Shown here: in pieces, positions 10,601 through 23,790 of the stretch | Layout of the letters: every line of letters starts with the position of its first letter | Position numbering within the stretch: the first letter of the stretch is position 1 | Source of the DNA: Sapria himalayana | Lineage: Eukaryota; Streptophyta; Magnoliopsida; Malpighiales; Rafflesiaceae | Direction: 5' to 3' | DNA length: 64,000 nucleotides | NCBI GenBank assembly: GCA_029783825.1 | Contig: JAREIK010002279.1 | Location: 63,361-127,360 of the forward strand | Made by a program: the position numbers and the translations under genes | Notes under the pieces: generated by a model | Database searches by the model: none | Seen by the model: the letters and a program-made list of their open reading frames with translations, nothing else | Told to the model about the DNA's origin: nothing

Positions 10601-13600
10601 AAATTATAATGAATACAGATTAAAATGAGATTTATGATTTATTATATATGGTATACCAGTTTAATGGTTTGATTATTTAGTGGTTTATAGGTTTTATTTA
10701 TATAATAAAAAGTTAAAATTCTATTTTCTATTTTTTCTGATTTTCAAAGGTTATAACCTTTGAAAATAAAATAATTTTTAAAATTTTTTGAAATGTGAAT
10801 ACCATGTATAATTATATTAATTTTACTAATTATATATCATATAAATTCAATATAAACAATTTTAATGATAGATATTATAATAATGATCAAAAATTAAATT
10901 AATAAACTATTATTAATAATATAAATATTAATTAATATATATTTACATAACACAAAATGCTTTAAAATCAAATCAAAATATATTACTAAATAATAATATT
11001 TAATTTTTAAATTTGTCCTTCTTTTTATAATCTTATATTTTTTTTGATTAAAAATAAATTATTTAAATAATATTTGTCTTACTCGAAATTTATTTTGTAA
11101 TTAATATTTTTTATTAATTAAACTATAAATAATTAAAATGAATATTTAAAATTATAATAAATAAAGTAAAAATGAGATTTATTATTTATTAAGTCGTATA
11201 ATCATGTTAAAATCTTTATGTATTTAGGAGTTTCGGGGTTTATGAGCTTACTAATTTAAGTAAGTAAGCATTTAATGGTTTATAGGTTTTTTTAAAAAAA
11301 ATAAAATAACTAAAAATTTTTTTTTTTTAAATTTTTACACATTTAATGGTCTATAACCTTTGAAAATGTAATAATTTTAAAATTTTTTTCAAAAGTAAAT
11401 TCAATATTTAGTTATAATAATCATTATATTTATATATCATATAAATTCAATATAAACATTTTTATTGATAAATATTCTAATAATGATCAAAAAGAAATTT
11501 ATAATCTATTATTTATAAGATAGATATCAATTAAAATATAATTACAAAACCTTAAATGATTCAGAAGAAAAGCAAAATATATTACTATATAATAATTTTT
11601 TGTTTTGAAATTTTTTTTTCTTTTAAAAAGTTTATTTATAATTTTTTGATGAAAAATAATTTATATAGATTATATTTGTTTAACTCATAATTTATTTTGT
11701 AATTAATAATTATATAAAAATATACAAATAAATAATTATAATGAATATTTAAAAGTATAATGAAAAAAAATGAGTTTTATTATTTATTATTTAGGGTATA
11801 CCGGTTCAATTTAAATTAGATCTGTCTAACTAATAATTTATTTTGTAATTAATATTTCTATAAAATAAACTGATAAATAATTAAAATAAAAATTTAAAAT
11901 TAAATTGAATAAAAATTAAAATGAAATTTATGATTTATTATTAATGTATACCAGTTTAATTGCTTTAATTATTTAAAGGTTTTGTCATTTAGGAGTTTAG
12001 CGATTTATGTTTTTAGGCATTTAGTGGTTTATAGGTTTTATTTAAACATAAAATAAAAAAAAATTGTAATTTTTTCTCATTTTCATAGGTCATAACCTTT
12101 GAAAATATAATAATATTTAAAATTTTTTGAAATGTGAATACAATATTTATTTATAATAATATTAATAATTTTATATCATATAAATTCAATATAAACAATT
12201 TTATTGATAGATATTATAATAAAGATCAAAAATTAAATAAATAAACTATTAATAATAAGATAGATATTAATTAAAAAATATTTACAAAATCCAAATTGAT
12301 TCAAAATTAAAGTAAAAGATATTACTTAATAATAATTTTTAATTTTTCAATTTTTACTTATTATATAAGCGTAAATACTTTTATTGATTAAAAAAATATT
12401 TAAATTATATTTCTTGCACTCATAATTTATTTTGTAATAAATATTTCTATAGAAATAAACTAATAAATAATTAAAAAAATATTTAAAATTATAATAAATA
12501 GAAATAAAAATTAGATTTATTAATTATTAAGTAGTATATATCGGTTTAATGGTTTATGTATTTAGGCATTACGAGGTTTAGGAGTTTACTGATTTAATTG
12601 TGTATGCATTTAGTGGTTATAGGTTTTATTTAAAAATAAATAAACAAAAAATTTAATTTTATTATTTTTTGATATTTTCAAATTATATAACCTTTGAAAA
12701 TATAAAAATTTTTAATTTTTTTTCAAATGTGAATTCAATATTTAGTTATAATAATCATTATATTTATATATCATATAAATTCCATATAAACAATATTATT
12801 GATAAATATTTTAATAATGATCAAAAAATAAATTAATAATCTATTATTAATAAGATAGATATCAATTAAAATATAATTACAAAACCTATAATGATTCAGA
12901 AGCAAAGCAAATTATATTACTATATAATAAATTTTTGTTTTTATTTTTTTTTTCTTTTAAATTGTTTATCTATATTTTTTTGATGAAAAATAATTTATAT
13001 AAATTATATTTGTCTAACTCATAATTTATTTTTAATTAATATTTATTTAAAATAAACAAATAAATAATTAAAATGAATTATATAAATTATAATGAAAAAA
13101 ATAATATTGAGATTTATTATTTATTATTTAGGGTATACCAGTTTAAAAGGATTATCTATTTAGGGTTTTCGAGATTTCAGAGTTATTGACTTAAGTGTTT
13201 AGGCATTTAGTAGTTTATAATATTTATTTAAACAATGAAATAACAAAAAAATTATTTTTTATATTTTCTCACATTTTCAAAGGTTATAACCTTTGAAAAT
13301 ATAATAATTTTAAATTTTTTTAAAAATGTGAATACAATATTTAGTAATAAGAATCATTATAATTATATATAATATAAACTAAATATAAAAAATTTTATTG
13401 ATATATATGATATCAAATATCAAAAAATAAATTAATATGCTATTATTAATATGATAGATATAAATTAAAATATAATTGCAAAACCTAAAATTATTCAAAA
13501 TCAAAGTAAAATTTATTACCAAATAATAATTTTTGTTTTTTTTTGTTTTTGCTTCTTTTTATAAGCTTATATTTTTTTTGATGAAAAATAAATTATTTAA

Positions 13601-13614
13601 ATTATATTTAAGGT
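7690..13614 (+). repeat. Forward satellite array, segment 2 (one full higher-order repeat)
   Basis: Gene-free array of about ten monomers. Octamer-tract variants allow monomer types to be told apart: near 7690 (AGGGGCTTTTGTG type), 8290 (GGTGTTTTTGGG), 8880 (TATGGGCTTCGTGG), 9480 (TTCGTGGTTTTGGGC), 10070 (GGGGGTTTTGGGG), 10670 (GTTTGATTATTTAGTGG), 11230 (TAAGTAAGTAAGC), 11960 (TTTGTCATTTAGGAG), 12540 (GGCATTACGAGG) and 13140 (AAGGATTATCTATTTAGG). The first type returns near 13615, giving a higher-order period of about 5.9 kb here. The minus-strand ORF at 9617-9844 and the plus-strand ORF at 10110-10295 are recurring translations of the monomer. Confidence 0.8.
8284..8363 (+). repeat. Octamer tract of a forward monomer (type example)
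   Basis: Ten consecutive 8-bp units sit in perfect register, each fitting approximately RTTTARNN, for example GTTTAAGT, GTTTAGGA, GTTTAGTG, GTTTAGAC. Most begin with a purine plus TTTA. The tract is the only G-rich part of the monomer and has the sequence flavour of a telomere repeat, but its period is 8 rather than the plant 7. A second clean example is 28261-28348. Confidence 0.85.
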
Positions 13615-16600
13615 TTGCGAGTTTAAAGTTTTAAGTATTTAGGGGCTTTTGTGTTTAGGAGTTTATACATTTAAGTGTTTAGGAATTTAGTATTCTATAA
13701 GTTTTATTTAAACAATGATATAACAAAAAATTTTAATTTATTTTTTTTTTCTAATTTTTGAAGGTTATAACATTTGAAAATATAAAAATTTCTAAATTTT
13801 TTTCAAATGTAAATATAATTTTTAGTTATAATAATCTTAATAAATATAAGTCATTTAAATTCAATATAAATAATCACATTGCTAGATATTATAATAATGA
13901 TCAATAAATAAATAAACTATTATTAATAAGATAGATATTATTTAAAATATATTTGCAAATTCTAAATTTATTCAAAATCAAAGTATAGATTACTACATAA
14001 TAAATTTTTTTAATATTTAGCTTTTTTTATAAGTTTATATTGTTGTTATTAAAAATTAATTATTTAAATTAGATTTGTCTTCCTCATAAATTATTTTGTA
14101 ATTTATAATTCTATAAAAATAAACCAATAAATAATTAAAATAAATATTTAAAATTATAATGAATACAAATAAAATTGAGAATTATTATTTATTATCTAGG
14201 ATATACAGGTTTAATGCTTTAAGTATTTAGGTGTTTTGGGGTTTATTCATTTAAGTGTTTATGCCTTAAGTGATTTTATCTAATTTTTGAAGGTTATAAA
14301 CTTTGAAAATATAATAATTTTTAATTTTTTTTAAAATGTGAATATAATATTTAGTTATAATAATCTAGATAATTATATATAATGTAAAATCAATATAAAT
14401 AAATTTATTAATAGATATTATAATAATGATCAATAAATGAAATAATAAACTATTATTAATTAGAATTATATAAATTAAAATATAATTGCAAAATCTAAAA
14501 TTATTCAAAATTAAATTAAAATAAATTACTAAATAAAATATTTTGTTTTAAAATATTGCCTCTTTTTATCATCTTTTTTTTGATGAAAAATAAATTATTT
14601 ATATTATATCCGTCTCACTAATAATTTTTTTTGTAATTAATATTTCTATAAAAATAAACTGATAAATAATTAAAATGATTATTTAAAATTATAATGAATA
14701 CTAATAAAAATGAGATTTATTATTTATTATTTAGAGTATACTAATTTAAAGGCTTATATATTTATGGGCTTCGGGGTTTAAGAGTTTAGTCATTAAGAAT
14801 TTAGGTATTTTTTGGTTCATAGATTTTATTTAAAAAATATAATAACAAAAAATTTATTTTTTTATTTTTTCTTATTTTCCAAGGTAATAACCTTTGAAAA
14901 CTTAATAATTTTAAAATTTTTTAAAATATGAAAATATTATTTTGTTATAATAATTTAAATAATTATATATTATGTAAATTCAATATAAATAATATTTTTT
15001 ATAGATATTATGATGACGATAATAAAATAAATTAATAAACTATTATTAATAAGATAGATATTAAATAAAATTTATTTGCAATACCTAAAATGATTCAAAA
15101 TCAAAGTAAAATATATTAATAAGATAGATATTAAATAAAACTATTATTAATAAGATAAAATATACAGGTTTAAAAGATTATATATTTAGAAATTTTGGGA
15201 TTTAAGAATTTAGTGATTTAAGTGTTTAGGCATTTAGTAGTTTATAGGTTTTATTTTAAAAATAAAATAACAAAATTTTTTTTTATTTGTTCTCATTTTT
15301 GAAGGATATAACCTTTGAAACTATAACAATTTTTAAATTTTTTTTAAATGTGAATACTATATTTAGTTATGATAATCTTAATAATTATATATCACGTAAA
15401 TTTAATATAAACAATTATATTGATATATATTATAATAATGATCATACAAAAGATTAATAAATAATTATTAATAAGATAAATATTGTTTAAAATATATTTA
15501 CAATACCTAAAATGATTCAAAATCAAAGTGAAATATTTTACTAAATATTAATTTTAAATTTTTAAATTTTTTTATCCATTTATATGCTTATATATTTTTT
15601 GATGAAAAATAAATTATTTAAATTATATTTGTCTTACTATTAATTTATTTTTTAATTTATATTTCTATAAAAATAAACTAATAAATAATTAAAATGTATA
15701 TATAAATTTATAATGAATACTAATAAAAATGAGATTTATGATGAATTATTTATGGTATACCTATTTAATGGTTTATGTTTATTGTGGTTTTTGTGTTAAT
15801 GAGTTTATTAATTTATATGTTTACACATTTAGGTGTTTATAAGTTTTATTTAATCAATTAAATAACAAAAAATTTATTTTTATAAATTTTGGTAATCTTC
15901 AAAGGTTATAAACTTTGAAAATTTACTAATTTTTTAATAGTTCTAAAATATGAATACAATACTTAGTTATAATAATCTTAATAAATATATTTGATGTAAA
16001 TTCAATATAAAAAATTGTATTACTATATAATATTTAGATGATCAAAAAATAAATTAATAAATTATTATTTTATAAGATAGATATTAATTAAAATATATTT
16101 GCAGAACCCAAAATAATTTAAAATCAAAGTAAATTATATTACTAAATAAAATTTTAAATTTTTGAAATTTTGTTTATTTTTATAAGCTTATTTTTTTGCA
16201 TAAAAATAATTTATTTAAATTATATCTGTCTCACTCATTATTTATTTTGTAATTAATATTTCTATAAAAATAAACTAAAAAATAATTAAAATAAATATTT
16301 AAAATTATAATGAATACAAATAAAAATGAGATTTATTATTTATTATTTAGGTTATATAGGTTTAATGGTTTAAGTATTTAGGGGGTTTTGGGGTTTAGGA
16401 GTCTAGAGATTTAAATATTTAGGCATTTAGTGGTTTATAAGTTTTATTTAAATAATAAAATCAAAAAAAAAATTATTTTTTTGATTTTTTATCATTTTTG
16501 AAGGTTATAACCTTTGAAAATATAATAATTTTTAAATATTTTTCAAATGTAAATATAATATCTAGTTATAATAACTTAATAATTATAGGACATTTTAATT

Positions 16601-19564
16601 GAATATAATTAATTTTATTGTTCGATATTATAAAAATGATCAAATAATAAATTAATAAATTATTATTAATAAGATTGATCACAATTAAAATATAATTGCA
16701 AAACCTATATATAATGATTCAAAATCAAAGTAAAATATATTACTAAATAATAATTGTTTGTTTTTAAATTTTTACTTCTTTATATAAGCTTATTTTTTTA
16801 TGATTAAAAATAAATTATTAAAATTATATTTGTCTCACTCATTATTTATTTTGTGATTGATATTTCTATAAAAATAAACTAATAAATAATTAAAATGAAT
16901 ATTTAAAATTATAATGAATACAAATTAAAATGAGATTTATGATTTATTATATGTGGTATACCAGTTTAATGGTTTGATTATTTAGGAGTTTCGTCGTTTA
17001 GGAGTTTAGCAATTTATGTTTTTAGGCATTTAGTGGTTTATAGGTTTTATTTATATAATAAAAATTTAAAAATCTTTTTTTTGATTTTTTCTGATTTTCA
17101 AAGGTTATAATTTTAGAAAATAAAATAATTTTTAAAATTTTTTGAAATTTGAATACAATGTATAATTATATTAATCTTACTTATTATATATCATATAAAT
17201 TCAATATAAATAATTGTAATGATAGATATTATAATAATGATCAAAAATTAAATTATAAACTATTATTAATAATATAAATATTAATTAAAATATATTTACA
17301 CAACACAAAATGATTCAAAATCAAATAAAAAGATATTACTAATTAATAATATTTAATTTTTAAATTTTTCAATCTTTTTATAAGCTTATATTTTTTTATG
17401 ATTAAAAATAAATTATATAAATAATATTTGTCTCACTCGAAATTTATTTTGTAATTAATTTTTCTAAAAAATTAAAATATAAATAATTAAAATGAATATT
17501 TAAAAATGTAATAAATAGAAATAAAAATGAGATTATTATTTATTAAGTAGTATACAGCTATTATAAGGTTTATGTATTTAGGGGTTTCTAGTTTTATGAG
17601 CTTATAATTTAAGTAAGTAAACATTTAGTGGTCCATATGTTTTATTTAAAAAATAAATAACAAAAAATTTATTATTTGTATTCTTTCTCATTTTTTAAGA
17701 TTATAACCTTTGAAAATATAACAATTTTTTAATTTTTTTCAAAAGTGAATACAATATTTATTTATAATAATCATAATAATTATATATCATATAAATTCAA
17801 TATAAACAATTTTATTGATAGATATTCTAATAGTTATCAAAAAAATAAATTAAAAATCTATTATGGATAAGATTGATATTACTTAAAATATAATATCAAA
17901 ACCTAAAATGATTCAAAAGCAAAGCAAAATATATTACTTAATAATAATTTTTTTGTTTTCAAATTTTTATTCTTTTTATAAGCTTATCAATTTTTTGATG
18001 AAAAATAATTTTTATAAATTATATTTTTAACTTATAATTTATTTTATAATTAATACATATATATAAATAAAAAACTTAACAATCAAAATGAATTTTTTAA
18101 ATTATAATGAAAACAAATAAAAATGAGAATATTAATTATTATTTAGGGTACACCGGTTTAAAGGATTATCTATATAGGGGTATCGGGACTTTGTAGTTTA
18201 GTGATTTAAGTGTATAGGCATTTAGTGATTTATAGGTTTTATTTAAACATTGAAATAACAAAAAAAATATATCTTTTTTTTATTTTTTCACATGTTCAAA
18301 GGTTATAATCTTTTAAAATATAAATATTTTAAAACTTTTTTCAAAAGTGAAAATAATATTTAGTTATAATAATTATTAAATTTATATATCATATAAATTC
18401 ACTATAAATATACATATTGATAAATATTCTAATAATGATCATATAATAAATTAATAATCTATATTTAATAAGATAGATATCAATTAAAATATAATTACAA
18501 AACCTAAAATGATTTAGAAGAAAAGCAAAATATTTTACTATATAATAATTTTTTGTTTTGAAATTTTTTTTTCTTTTAAAATGTTTATCTATAATTTTTT
18601 GATGAAAAATAATTTATATAAATTATTTTTCTTTAGCTCAATTTATTTTGTAATTAATATTTATATTTAAATAAACAAATAAATAATTAAAATGAATATT
18701 TAAAATTTTAATGAAAAAAAAATGATATTTATTATTTAGGGATACCAGTTTAATTTAAATTAGATCTATCTCACTAATAATTTATTTTGTAATTAATATT
18801 TCTACAAAATAAATTGATAAAAAATTAAAATAAAAATTTAAAATTATACTAAATAAAAATTAAAATGAGATTTATGATTTATTATTAATGTATACCAGTT
18901 TAATGATTTAATTATTTAGAGGTTTTGTCATTAGGAGTTTAGCGACTTATGTTTTTAGGCTTTTAGTGGTTTATAGGTTTTATTTAAAAAAATAAAATAA
19001 CAAAAAAAAATTTTATAATATTTTATCATTTTCATAGGTTATAACATTTAAAAATATAATAATATTTAAAATTTTTTGAAATTTTAATACAATATTTTGT
19101 AATAATAATTTTAATAATTATATATCATATAAATTTAATATAAATAATTTTATTAATAGATATTATAATAATGATCAAAAATTAAATTTATAAACTATTA
19201 ATATTAAGATAGATATTAATTAAAAAATATTTACAAAACTCAAATTGATTCAAAATTAAAGTAACTTATATTACTTGATAATAATTGTTAATTTTTAAAT
19301 TTATACTTCTTTTATAAGCGTATATTTTTATTAGATAAATAATATATTATTTAAATTATATTTGTCCCACTCATAATTTAATTTGTAATAAATATTTCTA
19401 AATAAATACGGTAATAAATAATTAAAATTAATATTTAAAGATATAATAAATAGCAATAAAAAGTAGATTTATAATTATTAAGTAGTATTTAGCGGTTTAA
19501 TGATATATGTATTTAGGCATTACGGGGTTTATCAGTTTACTAATTTAACTTTATATGCATTTAG
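13615..19564 (+). repeat. Forward satellite array, segment 3 (second higher-order repeat, up to hAT-1)
   Basis: Gene-free array. Monomer types in order: near 13615, 14210, 14750, 15170 (an extra partial type preceded by a short tandem reduplication of AATAAGATAGATATTAAATAA near 15050-15150), 15760, 16360, 16980, 17580, 18140, 18900 and 19490. The run from 15760 to 17580 repeats the run from 9480 to 11230 at an offset of about 6.3 kb. The AAGGATTATC type comes before rather than after the GTCATTAGGAG and GGCATTACGGGG types, so the higher-order repeat exists in at least two arrangements. The last monomer is interrupted by hAT-1. No gene is supported. Confidence 0.8.
19557..19564. repeat. Left target-site duplication of hAT-1 (GCATTTAG)
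   Basis: GCATTTAG directly precedes the terminal TAGGG of hAT-1 and is repeated exactly at 23264-23271 after the other end. Eight bases is the standard hAT duplication length. The octamer falls within the satellite's own 8-bp tract (…GGCATTTAGTGG…). Confidence 0.9.
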
Positions 19565-19765
19565 TAGGGCTACTCACGGGACTCAGAGATTCGCGACCCG
19601 ATCTGAAGTCTTGTCCCGAAAAAATTAGGACTAAGATAATCCGTTGACTTTGACTTTTCCCATCCCGTTCTATCACGTATTTTTTGTTTAGGGATGATTC
19701 TGAATCTTAAGAAATATCCATCCCGAGAACCATCCCATCCTAAAAAACTCATACTAGAACCAGGA

Positions 19766-19788
19766 ATATATATATATATATATATATA
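19766..19788. repeat. (AT)n microsatellite within hAT-1
   Basis: About eleven uninterrupted AT dinucleotides in the 5' non-coding part of hAT-1. The corresponding region is deleted from hAT-2. Confidence 0.9.
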
Positions 19789-20156
19789 ACATGAAGATGC
19801 CACAAATTCGGCTACTTCCCATCCAATTCCGACTCACCTATTGATGTTCCGACGAATTCCAGGCCATCTCACGCTGTTCCAGCCGTCTTCAATTAGGTCC
19901 AGCCATTGTCCGTCGCACTTCTGGTTGCCTCCACCATGTCTAAGATGCCACAAGCCTTTAATTTTGTTTTTCTGACGAGAATTGAGTGATTAATCATTAT
20001 TATTATTATTATGTGTCTCTGTCAGTTTTGTTGAGTATTAGTTGTTGTGTTGTGGTTGGGCCAAATGAGTCGGCTTAATGTGTTACAGTTAGTTTTGTAG
20101 AGCTTGCTTGTTTGAAATATTTATATGTATCTATGCTTAACATATCATATTAATTA

Positions 20157-22323
20157 ATGGCAATTCAGATGGCACAATCCAGCAGTAAACGAAAAATACA
20201 ATAATTTGAAGATGATCACATCTCAAATGATCAAAGTATTGGTAAATCCAATCATCATCTTTTCACGAACCCTCCTATTGTTACGGCATGTTCTTCAATT
20301 CCAATTGTAAAAGAAAGTCAAGGTACATCTGAACCTCAAGCTCATAAAAAGTATAAGTCTACTATTTTGGAATCTTATGAGATATTAGTTGATTCACATG
20401 GTAAAGAAACTAGTAGGGCAGCTTGTATATGGTGTAGGAAAGAATAGTTGGCAAAAAGTGATCAAGGTACTTGGTGTTTATGGAAATACTTGAGAAAGAC
20501 TTTTAGAAAATTTCCATACAAAAAAAGAATTAATAGAAGCTCACAAAAGTATAGACAAGTCACAATCTTTGTTGAGTTTCACTAAAGGTGCTAGTTCAGA
20601 TGATAACAAATTTACTTGTTGGAAATTTGATCAACAACTAGTTAGGGAAGCTTTGTTTAAATAATCATAAAAGATGAATTGCCTTTTTGTTTTGTTGAGA
20701 GAGATGAGTTTAAAAAGTTTTGTGAAGTTAATGTGCCTCAATTTAAAATTCCATCTAGGCACTCTATATTGATGGACTGTTTTTCTTTGTCTGTGAAGGA
20801 AAAGAAGAAATTATTTGATAACATATCATCTCATTTTTGTAGAATTTCATTTACTACCGACACTTGGACTAGCATTTAAAATTTTTCTTATATATGTTTG
20901 AATGTTCATTTCATTGATTCTCAATGGAATATAAATAAAAGGCTTTTGAACTTTTATGTAATTAAAAGTCATTCTGGAGTTAATATTAGAAAGGCCATTG
21001 AGTTTTGTATGAATGAATGGGGTTTGAGAAAGTTGATGTGCATTACTGTTGACAATGCATCAAATAATGATGTTGTAGTTAAACAATTGAAAAAAAGGCT
21101 AATGAAGAAAAGTGTTGTACCTTTGAGAGGTGAGCATTTTTATATGAGATGTTGTGCTGATATCCTAAACTTAATTGTCAGAGATGGCATTGCAGTAGTT
21201 GAGGGTTCTATTCAAAAAATTAGAGGTGTGGTGAAATATGTGAGGAGCAGTCCTAATAGATTAGATATGTTTAAGTTATGTGTTTAAAAAGCAAACTTGA
21301 CATATGGATCTTCATTGCAATTAGATTGTACTACAAGATGGAATTCAACTTATTTGATGCTACAAACTAATATAAAATATTAAAAAAGAATTTGATAATT
21401 TGGAGGACAAAGACAAAAGGTTTTTGAAAGAGTTTGGTTCAAACATTCCAACTAAGAGAGACTGAACAAATGCCAAAATTTTGGCTCGTTTCTTGAAAAC
21501 TTTTTATGAGGTAACTTGTAAATTTTCTCGCTCATAATATTCTACCTCTAGTTTTTATTTTTCTGAGATTATTCGAATTTTGAAAAAAATTGAGATTTGT
21601 GAATATACTAGAGATACAATGGTGTCTAAAATGAGTATGAAAATGAGGCATAAATTCAACTAATATTGAGGTTCTCTTTAATCAACAAATATTATGCTTT
21701 TTGTAGCAGTAGTGTTGGATCCTAGATATAAGCTCAAATATTTCAAGGTTAAGTACACTTAGCATTATGGAGAGGAATTGGCTAAAAATTTGGTGGAAAA
21801 GGTTATAAATGCTTTAAATGAGATGATGGATGATTATAAAGATTTAAATGAAGATGAATCAAAAGAAGATGATTTCTCTTCTACTGTGTTGAAGAAAAAT
21901 GATGATTTGTTTGATGGTAATGAAACTTATGTTGATGATTTTTTTGTTGAATTGGAGAAAGAACAAGAAGTTGTAGCTTTGGAAGAGTTGGATAGGTACT
22001 TTGAGGACAAACATGAAAAAAATAGAATTGATTTTGATCTTCTAAACTACTGGAAGTTAAATGAGGTAAGATATCCTTCTTTGGAAAATGTAGCAAGGGA
22101 TGTATTTTCAATCCAAGCATCTACTATGGCCTACGAATCTACATTTAGCACTGGGGAAAAAATTATAGATAAATATAGGAGTTCTTTAACACCCATTACA
22201 GCTGAAGTTCTCATATGTCTACAAGATTGGTTGAGAAGCTCAAACAAACATATTGAAATTGAAGAATTAGTTCAAGACCTTGTGATAATGAATCAGTTTG
22301 TATACAAATCTTGTAAATTTTAA
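20157..22323 (+). pseudogene. hAT transposase pseudogene of hAT-1
   Basis: Plant hAT transposases bind element ends through a BED zinc finger and cut with an RNase H-like fold split by a helical insertion. Here the frame starts MAIQMAQSSSKRKIQ and meets a stop at once. Next comes a BED-finger remnant (ACIWCRKE keeps C-x2-C; the following histidine pair is not evident). Readable blocks are 20679-20879, ending in the first catalytic Asp motif TDTWTSI; 20898-21287, with the second Asp motif CITVDNASNND and CCADILNLIV, where hAT-2 has CCAHILN, so the conserved His is lost; and 21778-22323, with an acidic linker, DFDLLNYWK, the catalytic Glu region MAYESTFST and the C-terminal dimerisation motif ending LICLQDWLRSS. 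A single stop separates the first two blocks. The stretch 21290-21777 has several stops and shifts but still shows RWNSTYLML and VVLDPRYKLKY. Clearly inactive. Confidence 0.93.
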
Positions 22324-23263
22324 TTTCACTTTTACTTATTTTATTCATTCAATTTAATAAAAATATGGTACAATTACAATTTTCAGAGTGGTCTCAAGAT
22401 CCAAATATTCTTCTAACTATAGTTGGCCAACTAAATTTGGAATGGGTGTATTAAATTTTATAAGGTAATATTTTTTTTATTACTCATTCATCTTAGAATT
22501 TATGTCTACATGATTAAAACATTTTCATCTTTGGTTGTCCTTCTATAGTGGAGGAAGAAGAGAGAGGAGTTGTAGAAGAGATAATTAATTGGGTTTGGAT
22601 TTTCGTTGCTGTTCCGGGATGGTACTTTGAAATGATTTTTATCATGGTTGTTATTAGTTGTATTTTTTGTGATATTAAACTGCCTAGTTTTTGAAATTAG
22701 TTTAGTAGTAATTGATGCTACCAATGTTTGTGGGCATCTTTATCTATTCCTTAATATTTTAAGTAATTGTTTAAAAAATATAGTATTGCTATTATGGTTA
22801 ACTATCACTCGGCTGAACAAAGCCAACTTGTGAATAAACAAAGAACCAAATTAAGCACACAACTCGGTCGCATTCTATTTAACATTTCAATCCTTTTCTA
22901 CACATCAAAGCTTTTGACAAGGTATTAGAACTCATTTGTGGTATTCAGCCTATTTGACAAAACAAAATTGGCCCAATTTGAGTTTGAAAGATACATAACT
23001 AAGGAATCATAAATGGTACAACATAAGGTTTCGACATGAACTAACTTGGTCGGTTTGAAGAAAATAAATTGAAAAAAATGTCTGAATGCCATTACATCCC
23101 AGAACTATTTTCTCCTACCCAAAATCCTCGATCTCCGTTCCATCCCATCCCGATATTTTTTAACCTATGGGAAGGGTCTGGATCTTCAAAAAAAATGTCT
23201 GAACTGTGGGAAGGGACTGGAGATTTGTAATCCCCATCCCGTCCCATCCCATGAGCACCCCTA

Positions 23264-23271
23264 GCATTTAG
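23264..23271. repeat. Right target-site duplication of hAT-1 (GCATTTAG)
   Basis: Exact copy of the eight bases at 19557-19564, directly after the terminal CACCCCTA of hAT-1. The satellite octamer tract resumes in register after it (GCATTTAGTGGTTTATAGG). Confidence 0.9.
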
Positions 23272-23635
23272 TGGTTTATAGGTTTTATTTAAAAAATAAA
23301 ATAACAAAAAATTTTATATAAACTTGAAACTATAACAATTTTTAAATTTTTTTTAAATGTGAATACTATATTTAATTATGATAATCTTAATAATTATATA
23401 TCATGTAAATTCAATATAAAAAATTATATAGATATATATTATAATAATGATCATACAAAAATTAATAAACAATTATTAATAAGATATATATTGTTTAAAA
23501 TATATTTACAAACCTAAAATGATTCAAAATCAAAGTGAAATATTTTACTAAATATTAATTTTAAATTTTTAAATTTTTGTGTCCATTTATAAGCTTATAT
23601 ATTTTTTGATCAAAAATAAATTATTTAAAATGTAT

Positions 23636-23790
23636 ATATAAATAATTTATATTTCTAAATAATTTATTTAGAAATATATAAATTATTTTTGTATGAATAC
23701 TAATAAATTACTAAATAATTTTTGTATTTATAAATTATTTTTTGATCAATAATATATAAATTACTAAATAATTTATTTTTTAATTTATAT
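23636..23790. repeat. Scrambled, partly palindromic stretch inside a monomer
   Basis: The usual monomer tail motif AATAATTTATATTTCTAAA is repeated several times in alternating orientation, with a small hairpin centred near 23666 and copies of AAATTACTAAATAATTT. It replaces a single tail seen in other monomers and looks like a replication-slippage or template-switch scar. Confidence 0.55.

Larger units (their letters stand above)
19565..23263 (+). mobile_element. hAT-1: degenerate hAT-superfamily DNA transposon (3.7 kb)
   Basis: The ends share an imperfect terminal inverted repeat: TAGGGCTACTCACGGGA on the left and TAGGGGTGCTCATGGGA when the right end is read inward. They are flanked by an exact 8-bp duplication. 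The subterminal regions are rich in CATCCC/GGGATGG motifs on both sides, typical of transposase-binding subterminal repeats in hAT elements. The interior holds a broken transposase on the plus strand (20157-22323), followed by about 900 bp of non-coding 3' sequence. An (AT)n run lies at 19766-19788. Relative to hAT-2 it keeps a stretch of about 190 bp near 19670-19890 that hAT-2 lacks. It cannot move by itself. Confidence 0.93.

Noticed and set aside
21520..21570. Possible intron in the hAT-1 transposase (GTAACTTG ... CCTCTAG)
   Set aside because: The sequence between these sites still translates into typical hAT residues (VTCKFS ... YFSEIIRILKKIE) apart from one stop, so it is more likely coding sequence with a mutation.
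22506..22833. ORFs of 61-72 residues on both strands 3' of the hAT-1 transposase
   Set aside because: They are non-coding tail of the element. They overlap each other, lack domains and are not preserved in hAT-2.
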